DNA of 11,749 nt, from the NCBI GenBank assembly GCA_945787305.1, contig CALZIH010000057.1:1-11749 (forward strand). Reading direction: 5' to 3'. The notes beneath the pieces are model-generated. The model saw only the letters and a list, made by a program, of their open reading frames with translations, was not told where the DNA came from and ran no database searches. Shown here piece after piece: positions 1 to 6,986 of this stretch (its first letter is position 1; each line of letters begins with the position of its first letter). Both the position numbers and the translations under genes were made by a program. This DNA is from an uncultured Desulfobulbaceae bacterium (GTDB lineage Bacteria > Desulfobacterota > Desulfobulbia > Desulfobulbales > Desulfobulbaceae).

Positions 1-686
1 GTGATCAGGCGCTTACCAGCGAGGTGCTGCGCACGGCCAATTCGGTTTTTTTTAAAGGTCTTTCAAAAATCACAACAATACGCAATGCCATCATACGGTT
101 GGGGATGAATGAAATAGCCAAAATTGCGTTAATGGCTTCACAAAAAAGCAACTTCACCTCGAAGAATCGAATCATTCACAGGATAATGCATACGCTGTGG
201 AAACACTCTGTGGTTTGCGCTGTAGGGTCAGAATGGATAGCCTTGAACTGCGGCATGAAAAACAGATCGCAGGAGGCTTTTACTGCCGGTCTTTTGCATG
301 ATATGGGAAAACTCTATATCCTGATAGTCACGGAAGCTCTTATCCGTGCCGGTAACATCAAACAAATTCCCTCAATGACCATACTCCACGAAGCACTGGA
401 TAGCCTGCATACCCATTATGGTCATGAGCTTCTAATGAAATGGAATCTGCCGGAAGCATATGCTCACATTGCCCGCGACCACCACCTTGATGAATACGAT
501 GAGGATAATATGCTGCTCACTATCGTCAGGCTGGCCAATCTGGCGTGTAACCAACAAGGCATCGGTATAAAACCCCGTACTGAAGTCATCCTGGCGGCAA
601 CACCTGAAGCGGATAATCTGGGCCTGTCCGAGATTCAAATGGCAGAACTGGAAATCAAACTTGAAGATGCGATTTCCCTGGTTTAG
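1..686 (+). CDS. HDOD-domain protein (5' end outside window)
   Basis: The frame is open to the left edge (first full codon at 3), so the true start lies upstream. A GTG at 24 sits inside the conserved domain and should not be taken as the start: codons before it read DQALTSE, continuing into VLRTANSVFF, the usual opening of an HDOD (HD-related output) domain. Further on come a conserved LWKHS helix, a GLLHDMGKL segment (His at 297-299, Asp at 300-302), a GHELLMKWNLPEAYAHI helix and a DHH. The fragment of about 227 residues holds one HDOD domain and ends soon after it, so any N-terminal partner domain is out of view. HDOD proteins are cytoplasmic signalling proteins, often linked to chemotaxis, motility or cyclic-nucleotide responses, and most are not proven enzymes. 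The HD pair is kept here, but activity cannot be inferred from that. The family call is firm; the specific role is unknown. Confidence 0.9.
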   Translation, partial: DQALTSEVLRTANSVFFKGLSKITTIRNAIIRLGMNEIAKIALMASQKSNFTSKNRIIHRIMHTLWKHSVVCAVGSEWIALNCGMKNRSQEAFTAGLLHDMGKLYILIVTEALIRAGNIKQIPSMTILHEALDSLHTHYGHELLMKWNLPEAYAHIARDHHLDEYDEDNMLLTIVRLANLACNQQGIGIKPRTEVILAATPEADNLGLSEIQMAELEIKLEDAISLV

Positions 687-814
687 CTCTTCCGTTCGCC
701 TCGCCCGGATGTCCCCATTTATTTCACCCAACCTAACAGTTAGTCATGTGAACAAAAAAGCAGGAATTCTTTGCTGGTAAAGATAGTTGTACAAACAGTT
801 CCCAGCGATAAAGC

Positions 815-838
815 ACCCCAATACGTGGGGAGAAACCC
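815..838 (+). promoter_or_regulatory. Possible leader hairpin upstream of the FmdE gene
   Basis: CCCCA (816-820) pairs with TGGGG (826-830) around a 5-nt loop. The GGG of the right arm can instead pair with CCC at 836-838 across AGAAA, so two mutually exclusive hairpins are possible 30-50 nt before the start codon at 870. An 8-bp palindrome TTGTACAA lies at 787-794. No known riboswitch consensus was recognised, and I see no T-run that would make it a terminator. Regulatory function is a guess. Confidence 0.25.
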
Positions 839-869
839 TCAATAAAATTAACTTGGCAAGAGAGATACC

Positions 870-1481
870 ATGCGTTGCACTTTCCCCCAGAAAACACTTC
901 AGGAAGTCATTACGTTCCACGGCCATAGCTGTCCAGGACTGACCATCGGCATCCGTGCGGCCGAACTGGCGCAAAGAGAGCTCGGCCAGCCGGAAGAAAC
1001 GGACTTGGTTGCCGTCTGCGAGACTGACATGTGCGGTGTTGATGCCATCCAGTATCTCACCGACTGTACCTTGGGTACAGGGAAACTCATTCTTCATGAT
1101 TACGGCAAAATGGCTTTTTGCTTTTATGATCGCAAGTCGGATCGGAGCCTGAGGGTACTGTTACGCGACGATGCAAGGGGCGAGTCGGAGGTAGAGCTCA
1201 ACGCGCTGATGCAAAAAATTGGCCAGGGCAAAGCATCAACCGACGACCTTGCCCGCCATAGCGAACTGCGACAATCACTGATCGACCGTTTTCTTGAGCT
1301 GGACCTGGAAAAGATGTTCATCCTCCAATGGAGTAACGCCAAAGCGCCGCGCCCGCCGAGAGTTCTCGCAAGTCTGGCCTGCGCAGCATGCGGTGAAAAA
1401 ACCATGGAATCACGCACCCGCCGTTTCGATGGTAAAACGTTATGTATCCCCTGCTTCAACGCAGTTGAGCAGAAAACATGA
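870..1481 (+). CDS. FmdE-family protein with C-terminal zinc ribbon
   Basis: This 203-residue protein matches the FmdE family, named after subunit E of molybdenum formylmethanofuran dehydrogenase but common in bacteria without methanogenesis. The N-terminal domain shows the signature HGHSCPGLTIG (residues 17-27), then CETDMCGVDAIQ (50-61) and LGTGKLILHDYGK (68-80); the conserved His and Cys residues are thought to bind metal. A helical stretch (about 105-155) leads to a zinc ribbon formed by C171/C174 and C192/C195. Length and order of domains fit bacterial FmdE proteins such as those solved by structural genomics. The ATG at 870 is preceded by only a weak purine-rich site (AAGAGAGA). It stands alone: the nearest upstream gene ends 183 nt away and the next gene is convergent. 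The biochemical role in bacteria is not established; a link to molybdenum or tungsten enzymes is plausible but unproven. Confidence 0.9.
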   Translation: MRCTFPQKTLQEVITFHGHSCPGLTIGIRAAELAQRELGQPEETDLVAVCETDMCGVDAIQYLTDCTLGTGKLILHDYGKMAFCFYDRKSDRSLRVLLRDDARGESEVELNALMQKIGQGKASTDDLARHSELRQSLIDRFLELDLEKMFILQWSNAKAPRPPRVLASLACAACGEKTMESRTRRFDGKTLCIPCFNAVEQKT

Positions 1482-1611
1482 TCAACCAGTGCAAGGGAGA
1501 AGAAGCGTAAACGAACGACGGTTCGACACGAGCTCAGGTACCCACTTCTTGGTGACTATGAGATAGGCAACAGCAACATGGTCTGTGTAAGAACGATAGC
1601 CAGTTACACTG
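1482..1611. other. Gap between convergent genes, no clear terminator
   Basis: The gap separates the FmdE gene from the end of the minus-strand operon. A small hairpin, CGAAC (1512-1516) with GTTCG (1521-1525) around GACG, has no following T-run. An imperfect inverted repeat TAGC-CAG...CTG-GCTA runs from 1597 to 1618, across the stop codon of the minus-strand gene. Neither is convincing as an intrinsic terminator, so read-through into antisense is possible. Confidence 0.3.
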
Positions 1612-3342
1612 TTAGCTACACACCGAGGTTTGCCCTACCGAAGTATTGCTTGAGAGCCTCTCGGTATTGCACACCCTTTCAAACTCCGCCGAGCAAGAAA
1701 GAAAGGCATCAACAACAGCCGGATCAAAATGAGCTCCTGCTTCCCTGAGAATATTGTTCAGCGCATGCTGGTGAGAAACCTGCTCACCATATTCGCCTGT
1801 TGAGGTCATTGAATCATAGGAGTCGGCAAGGGCAACAATTCGTGCAGCCATTGGAATTTCATCTCCGACCAATCCAAACGGATATCCGCTGCCGTCCCAC
1901 TTCTCATGGTGAAAATAGGCAATATTTTTTGCATACTCGAGAAAAGCGCTGGTTTCATCCGATGTTTCCATGGCCTTTATTACGTCACCACCAATAATCG
2001 TATGTCTTTGTATCATATCCACATCTTTGTCGGTGAGCGGGTCGGACTTAAAGAGGATGGAGTCCGGAATACCAACCTTGCCTATATCGTGAAGAACCGA
2101 TGCCATGGCCAGGTCCGCCGGCGCATTCCCACTCAATTCATTCTGATAGGCAAGACAACCTGACAACTCTACCGCCAACAGACGACTGAACTCACGAACT
2201 CGTTCCAGATGTCGATGTGGATTAATATCACGATGTTCAGACAATCTGGCCAGGGCCATGATGGCTGCGTTTTCCGTTTGTTTCCTGACCTGCAGACTCT
2301 GGCGTAGCTCCTGTTCCATTCGTTTTCTCAGCGATATATCACGAATGACCAACTGCAGACCAAGAACCTGCCCTTGCCGCTCCAGTTTATTACCGTTAAT
2401 CTCCACATCAAGAATCACGCCTTCGGCAGTTTGCATTCTTGCCTGGTAGCCCCTGACAATCTCACCCCTGGCAACAGGAGCCAACAAGTCAAGACGCATT
2501 CTTTCTCGCTCTCCGGGTTCAACCAGATCAACCAGGTCGACATCGGCACCTTCAGAAAGAACCAAGTGTTCAAAAAAAGGAGGATTTGCATGGAGGAGCT
2601 CCCCCTTCTCACTGACAAGTATCACATCATCGGCAATATGTTCAAAGAGAAGCCTGAAACGTTTTTCCGAGCGTTGATGCTCCTCCGATCTTCTGGTCAC
2701 CTCCTGCTCTAATAACTCAGCCCGCCAATCCAGTTGCTCTGCGGTTTCTTCTTCCTTGATGCGGAGGATAAAAGACTCTTTTCTGGCCGTTGTCTCATGC
2801 CAACTCTGTACAGCGACCAACAGAACAAAACCAAGCATGAAAAACAGATTATTCAAAAATACATAGCCTTGTCCATCCACCAGAGGACAGCAGAAATATA
2901 CCGATAACAGATAGAAGACGATGCCGGCGAAACCGCTTACCAGGACCTGGATTATGGACAGGGGAAGCAAAGCGGTGAAGATGACGATAGCAACGATAAA
3001 TCCGGCAAAATACGGGGAGCCAACGCCACCCATACGTGCAACCATCAGGGCCCAAACAAGAAGGGAAAAAACATACGCGATAAGGGGAATACTAACGGCA
3101 TATTGCAGACCCACATCCTTATAATTTAGATAAACAAGAAGTAGGAAAAAGCCATTAACCGCTAACCGGTACTGTAAAAATTCAAAAAACGGCCCTGGAA
3201 CCAACAGGTAATCCAAGAAGGAAAAGACAAAGAACAACAAAACAGAGAGCAGCAGAACGTAAAAACCGCGATGGTGATACAGCAGTTGCAGCTCGTTTAA
3301 GTATCGCGTCTTTTGCGATTCTGTCATTTCCGAATATGCCAT
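1612..3342 (-). CDS. Membrane-anchored PAS HD-GYP protein, paralogue B
   Basis: This 576-residue protein is the last gene of the three-gene operon. About six hydrophobic segments fill residues 27-178, followed by a charged coiled-coil linker (185-225), a PAS domain (about 226-340) and an HD-GYP domain (about 355-548). Catalytic-type residues are present: H378 in HLERV, HDIGK (H418/D419), H447, HHE (H478/H479), GYP (486-488) and D507 in ALAD. HD-GYP proteins hydrolyse c-di-GMP or related cyclic dinucleotides in the cytoplasm. It has two oddities relative to its neighbour. The segment that reads TSKRCYK in paralogue A is TSTGEYG here, losing both basic residues. The TGAH that precedes the first motif His in A is replaced by PHRH. 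It may therefore be less active, have another substrate, or act as a sensor. The start codon lies 3 nt after the upstream stop, so translational coupling is likely. The last 25 residues are Ser/Thr-rich and look unconserved. Confidence 0.93.
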   Translation of the reverse strand: MAYSEMTESQKTRYLNELQLLYHHRGFYVLLLSVLLFFVFSFLDYLLVPGPFFEFLQYRLAVNGFFLLLVYLNYKDVGLQYAVSIPLIAYVFSLLVWALMVARMGGVGSPYFAGFIVAIVIFTALLPLSIIQVLVSGFAGIVFYLLSVYFCCPLVDGQGYVFLNNLFFMLGFVLLVAVQSWHETTARKESFILRIKEEETAEQLDWRAELLEQEVTRRSEEHQRSEKRFRLLFEHIADDVILVSEKGELLHANPPFFEHLVLSEGADVDLVDLVEPGERERMRLDLLAPVARGEIVRGYQARMQTAEGVILDVEINGNKLERQGQVLGLQLVIRDISLRKRMEQELRQSLQVRKQTENAAIMALARLSEHRDINPHRHLERVREFSRLLAVELSGCLAYQNELSGNAPADLAMASVLHDIGKVGIPDSILFKSDPLTDKDVDMIQRHTIIGGDVIKAMETSDETSAFLEYAKNIAYFHHEKWDGSGYPFGLVGDEIPMAARIVALADSYDSMTSTGEYGEQVSHQHALNNILREAGAHFDPAVVDAFLSCSAEFERVCNTERLSSNTSVGQTSVCS

Positions 3343-3345
3343 ACC

Positions 3346-5040
3346 CTACTTCAGGAGTATCTCCATACGAATCTGCTTAAAACTATTCTCTTGATCGAGA
3401 AAAGCGTCAACCACGTCGGGATCAAAATGGCTGCCCCTTTTATTGAGAATAATCGTCTTCGCTTCATCATGACTATAGGCCGACTTATAGCAGCGTTTCG
3501 AGGTCAAAGCGTCATAGGCATCGGCAAGTGCGACAATCCTGGCCGCAAGAGGTATTTCAACCCCGGCCAGTGCAAGCGGATAACCGGTGCCATCCCATCG
3601 TTCGTGATGAAAATGGGCGATATCCTGACCCATGGTCAGAAAGGATACATCCCCGGCATCATGTTCCGCCTCGGCGAGGGCATTGCTGCCATAAACGCAG
3701 TGCATTTTCATAACTTCCATTTCTTCATCTGTTAACTTGCCCGGTTTCAGGAGGATGGCATCCGGGATGCCGACTTTGCCGATGTCATGAAGAACGGATG
3801 ATAAGGTTATATCCTCGAGAAAAGACGGGGTAATGAGATGCTGCATACCGGGTTTCTCTGCCAGCACCCTGGTGAGAATCCTTGTGTATTCTCGAATACG
3901 TTCAAGATGTGCTCCGGTATCCCAATCACGGTACTCTGCCAGTTTTGCCAGACCGAGAATTGCCGTACGTCTTGATTTGTCAACCAGCCTGCTTGATTCA
4001 AGCATCTGCTGTTCCATATCTTTACGATCGGTAATATTACGCAGTACCAGCTGACAGCCTGGATCATCCACTCCAAGGTTGACCCAGTTCCCACTCATCT
4101 CAACAGTCCACACTTCACCTGCAGCAGTCTGCACCTGCACCTCAACCCCCAAAAAAGGACGCCGATGGGCAAACTGCACGAGAAGCTGTTCAACCATCTT
4201 GGTTCGATATTCTGGTGCAAGAAGATCAAAAAATGACGGAAGCGGTGCGGTATCATGTCCTAGAGCAAAAACTTCTGCACAGCGTCGATTAAACAGTTGC
4301 ATACGTCCCTGAACGTCCACCACAACCACTATATCTTCTATGTTTTCATAGAGTTCGCTATATCTGAATTCTAAGTCTTCAATCTGTTCAAGCCGATGTT
4401 GGACAACATGCTCCAAGTCGCCGGTATATGTACTCAATTCATCCTGCAATTTCCTGACGTTTGCCCTTCCCTGCCAGATTGCCCGTCGGTTCTTCATATC
4501 ATCGTAACATTTAACCGTGGTAGCAATAAAGATGGCGAAATAGAAAAACGTATTGTTGACAACATACACAACTTCTCCGTTTGCCAAGGGTAAATCAGCT
4601 ATCATCATCGTAGCTATATAGGTCAGATACATTGCTAAACCAAGACTGATAACCTGGTATACAGAGAGGGGCAAAACGGAAAAAACAAAGGCCGCGACAA
4701 GGACGATTCCAATGTAATATTCGGAAGTATAGCCTCCAAGTTCGAGAATCATCAAACTAATCGTCAGACTGGCACAGATAAGGGAAACGGCCATGAGAAG
4801 ATGAGTATGCCGTTGCAATAATCGAAAATGAAGGAGGCCGAGGCAGATCAGCAAAAAACCAACAAAGATAATGCGATAAGAGATAAAACGAAAAAAATGC
4901 TCTCGATGAACGAGAAAATCGAGAGCCGCAAAAAAAATATAAAAAAGAATGCCCAACCAGAACACCATGACGGCCCTTTGTGCAAAGAGCGAGTCCACTT
5001 CAGCATAGAAATCTTTTTCGCTGTTTCGTGCCCAGACCAT
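3346..5040 (-). CDS. Membrane-anchored PAS HD-GYP phosphodiesterase, paralogue A
   Basis: This 564-residue protein is the middle gene of the operon. About six TM segments (23-176) are followed by a linker helix (180-225), a PAS domain (about 227-340) and a complete HD-GYP domain (355-547). Visible active-site residues are H378 in GAHLERI, HDIGK (H418/D419), H447, HHE (H478/H479), GYP (486-488), D507 and the RCYK basic motif (R516, K519). All of this fits an active c-di-GMP phosphodiesterase. The membrane domain carries SEYYIG (106-111), LPLS (123-126) and NNTFF (162-166), patterns shared with paralogue B. No GGDEF or receiver domain is present, so input probably comes through the membrane and PAS domains. 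The start is 6 nt after the stop of the methyltransferase gene. An AAGGA site within that gene's last codons, 10 nt before the ATG, is the likely ribosome binding site. Family assignment is strong; ligand and substrate are not visible. Confidence 0.95.
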   Translation of the reverse strand: MVWARNSEKDFYAEVDSLFAQRAVMVFWLGILFYIFFAALDFLVHREHFFRFISYRIIFVGFLLICLGLLHFRLLQRHTHLLMAVSLICASLTISLMILELGGYTSEYYIGIVLVAAFVFSVLPLSVYQVISLGLAMYLTYIATMMIADLPLANGEVVYVVNNTFFYFAIFIATTVKCYDDMKNRRAIWQGRANVRKLQDELSTYTGDLEHVVQHRLEQIEDLEFRYSELYENIEDIVVVVDVQGRMQLFNRRCAEVFALGHDTAPLPSFFDLLAPEYRTKMVEQLLVQFAHRRPFLGVEVQVQTAAGEVWTVEMSGNWVNLGVDDPGCQLVLRNITDRKDMEQQMLESSRLVDKSRRTAILGLAKLAEYRDWDTGAHLERIREYTRILTRVLAEKPGMQHLITPSFLEDITLSSVLHDIGKVGIPDAILLKPGKLTDEEMEVMKMHCVYGSNALAEAEHDAGDVSFLTMGQDIAHFHHERWDGTGYPLALAGVEIPLAARIVALADAYDALTSKRCYKSAYSHDEAKTIILNKRGSHFDPDVVDAFLDQENSFKQIRMEILLK

Positions 5041-5046
5041 AAGGAA

Positions 5047-6549
5047 TCAGTCCTTAACGGCAAGAGCAAACAGGTTCACCCCTTCCTCTTCGCTCAATAC
5101 TTCTAGTTTGGGAAAAGGAGTGTCGGCAAACAGCTGTTCAAGTTGCATTCGGTCGCGATAGATGAGTTCCCAGCGCAGAATCCGATCCATAAAGACGGCA
5201 TCCTTATGTTGGGCATAATTGCCGAGGATTATCGTCCCTCCAGGTTTAAGGTGATGGTAGCACTGCGTAATAAGGGCCTTGAACAGCCGATCATCGAGGT
5301 AATCACACAGTCCGGCCGAGTAGATGATGTCCTGCTTGGCAATCTGGTGTTTTGCCCTCCCCAGTGACCATTTTATGACATTTTCATTCATCAGCCGGAT
5401 GGAAGCACGGTGGGAAAAGGTGTTGACATATTGATTGGTATACTGCAGGGCCTCTGAATCAATATCCACACACAGGGCATCGATAAGCTCGCTGTACTCA
5501 CATCGGCTCAGAAAATCAAAAAGCTCTCTATTTGGACCGCAGGCCAAATTCATAATAGCAACCCGTTCACCTCGCTGGGCGAGTGGCGTCGACAACCGCT
5601 CAAGTTGTTCAGCCAACAGCCGGCGGCGGCCTCGAAGTGCCTTTGAGGCCGGCCGCGTGAGGCAGAAGGCATCGACCAGCTCTCCGAGAATACCGTCCCC
5701 TTCCGGAACATCCTTATACACATGTTCTATCATAAGAAAATCGCCGGCATACCCCTTTGGTTTATGATAGGTACGTTCGGCATAATAACTGCGCATAAAA
5801 TAGGGATAGATCTCCTTGAAAATGTACCCCCAGAGAACATCTTCATAGCCACTGCCGGATATCTTTTCCTCAAACAACGGCATTTCATCAACCAGGGCAG
5901 TCAATGCCGTAAAACACTGCTGTTCCAGCTCGGGGTCACGACGTCCCTGGCTCGAACATTCCTGGAGTGCAAGGGAAAGGTTAAAAAGCTCCATGGAGGC
6001 CTTTTCAACCCGTTCATGGACAAAGTGCCAGAGTTCGGAATTGATCAAACTGGCCGGCAGGGGCCTTGCTTCGGTATACTTGCAGGAGCGGCGACTGGCG
6101 AGGGTATCGGCATAGGCTGCTATGGGCGAACTTTCCCCTGCAATACGACGAAATTTCGTACAGATCCGCCTGGTCAGGTAGGTCAGGAAATCAATATATT
6201 TCTCCGGCTCTTCCTCTCGAAATGTATCCATCACCTCCTGATCAAAGATTGCAACCTCCACCTCATCAGAGGCAATTATGGTTCGCACCCTGGACCCTTT
6301 ATCAAAAAAGCCGACTTCACCAAAGAGTTCACCCTCCCCAATCAGGGCAACGGTAATTTTTGTCTGCCGGGCACCAAGATAACTAACCTCAACAGTTCCC
6401 TTGCGAACATAATAAAATACGTGGGATCCGGTTTCCGGTGAAAGAACAGATTCACCACCCGCAAAAACAGACATTTTTGCAAAAGAAAGGGCAAGGAAAA
6501 CAGGTTCCTGATCACTGGATAACGGTTTCGTCACGGGTGACACTTTCAT
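5047..6549 (-). CDS. cNMP-binding domain fused to PhcB-like SAM-dependent methyltransferase
   Basis: This 500-residue cytoplasmic protein opens the operon. Residues about 18-112 form a Crp-type cyclic-nucleotide-binding domain; its phosphate-binding cassette is GELFGEVGFFDKGSRVRT (73-90), with E78 and R89/T90 in the expected places. No helix-turn-helix follows, so it is not a transcription factor. A helical middle region (about 165-310) includes KPKGYAGDFLMIEH (263-276). The C-terminal class I methyltransferase fold shows NLACGPNRE (334-342, SAM-binding loop), VDID (361-364), YSAGLCDYL (410-418) and LKPGG (434-438), then RILRWELIYRD (456-466). These motifs match the family annotated as extracellular-factor 3-hydroxypalmitic acid methyl ester biosynthesis protein, after PhcB of Ralstonia. 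The likely reaction is SAM-dependent methylation of a fatty-acid-like substrate, gated by a cyclic nucleotide; that is inference from the family. The start is fixed by a strong GGGAGGT site 7 nt upstream. Confidence 0.88.
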   Translation of the reverse strand: MKVSPVTKPLSSDQEPVFLALSFAKMSVFAGGESVLSPETGSHVFYYVRKGTVEVSYLGARQTKITVALIGEGELFGEVGFFDKGSRVRTIIASDEVEVAIFDQEVMDTFREEEPEKYIDFLTYLTRRICTKFRRIAGESSPIAAYADTLASRRSCKYTEARPLPASLINSELWHFVHERVEKASMELFNLSLALQECSSQGRRDPELEQQCFTALTALVDEMPLFEEKISGSGYEDVLWGYIFKEIYPYFMRSYYAERTYHKPKGYAGDFLMIEHVYKDVPEGDGILGELVDAFCLTRPASKALRGRRRLLAEQLERLSTPLAQRGERVAIMNLACGPNRELFDFLSRCEYSELIDALCVDIDSEALQYTNQYVNTFSHRASIRLMNENVIKWSLGRAKHQIAKQDIIYSAGLCDYLDDRLFKALITQCYHHLKPGGTIILGNYAQHKDAVFMDRILRWELIYRDRMQLEQLFADTPFPKLEVLSEEEGVNLFALAVKD

Positions 6550-6556
6550 AGCATGT

Positions 6557-6563
6557 ACCTCCC
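6557..6563 (-). promoter_or_regulatory. Strong Shine-Dalgarno site for the operon's first gene
   Basis: On the minus strand GGGAGGT lies 7 nt before the ATG at 6549. It is one of the best ribosome binding sites in the window and decides the start. Upstream, a possible -10-like TATAGA is visible around 6710, but no matching -35 was found, so the promoter is not called. Confidence 0.7.
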
Positions 6564-6744
6564 AAGGGCAAGCAGCCCGTCTTCATCACATAAATCGACA
6601 TGGAACATGGTGCCAGCACAACACAAAGAGCAAAGCAGCGCCCAGATTACACAGGAAATCATGGAGCGCAGAGGAGAACACGCTCGCAGCCATACACGAA
6701 GTCTTCACTGTTCTATACTCTATCGAAATAGTTTTTGGGCCTGC

Positions 6745-6841
6745 AGGTAAGCGAAGACTCCGGTTAAGCGGGCCCGGACTCCACGCTTATCTACGAGACT
6801 TCGACGCGGCACAAGTGCGGTCGATGCTTAGCGGCTTCGTA
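6745..6841. other. Highly structured non-coding segment, identity unknown
   Basis: The 437-nt gap 6550-6986 has no credible gene, but its centre is dense in inverted repeats. AGGTAAGCG (6745-6753) pairs with CGCTTATCT (6784-6792) over 9 bp with one G-T. Nested inside, GA-C-TCCGG (6756-6763) pairs with CCGGA-C-TC (6774-6781) with one C-C mismatch. A second unit has TACGA (6792-6796) with TCGTA (6837-6841) enclosing TCGAC/GTCGA (6801-6805 and 6820-6824) and a further CG/CAC stem. CGAAG at 6752-6756 could alternatively pair with CTTCG at 6799-6803 or 6835-6839. It could be a small RNA, a 5' leader of the minus-strand operon, or the remnant of a transposon end. It matches no RNA family I recognise. 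Confidence 0.4.
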
Positions 6842-6918
6842 ACAGATTACTTGTGAATACTACGGGCTAAATTATGCAAACCTCTCTATTACTCTTTCCT
6901 AGATGTATTATGCGGCAC

Positions 6919-6957
6919 AAAAAACGACAATTCAAGAGATTTCACATGAAGTTGTCG
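6919..6957 (-). terminator. Rho-independent terminator after the gate-motif protein gene
   Basis: Read on the minus strand, CGACAAC-TTC (from 6957) pairs with GAATTGTCG (ending 6925), a 9-bp stem with one bulged base and a 14-nt loop, followed directly by six T residues (6924-6919). It lies 30 nt beyond the stop codon at 6987, the right place to end that transcript. It also suggests that the methyltransferase operon has its own promoter between 6550 and 6918. Confidence 0.75.
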
Positions 6958-6986
6958 CAAGATAGATAGAAAGAGAAGAGGAGAAA

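Noticed and set aside
733..743. Inverted repeat CTAAC-A-GTTAG after the HDOD gene
   Set aside because: A one-base loop cannot form a hairpin and no T-run follows, so it is not called as a terminator. It could only be a protein-binding palindrome.
812..838. CRISPR repeat-like sequence (CCCC hairpin GGGG then AGAAACCC, resembling a type I-E repeat)
   Set aside because: Only one copy is present, with no spacers, second repeat or cas genes in the window.
744..1097. 117-residue minus-strand open frame overlapping the FmdE gene start
   Set aside because: It is antisense to the conserved FmdE signature region and lacks recognisable features.
5722..6441. 239-residue open frame on the plus strand
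   Set aside because: It lies wholly antisense to the cNMP/methyltransferase gene, which has clear domain motifs, and shows no motif of its own.
6553..6750. 65-residue open frame on the plus strand in the gap before the operon
   Set aside because: Low-complexity, Ser/Arg/His-rich translation with no motif. It starts inside the minus-strand ribosome binding region and ends within the structured segment.
6745..6841. tRNA, SRP RNA, integron attC site or c-di-GMP riboswitch as the explanation of the structured segment
   Set aside because: No T-loop or CCA-type acceptor, no SRP apical motif, no properly paired attC core sites, and no GEMM consensus could be found on either strand.
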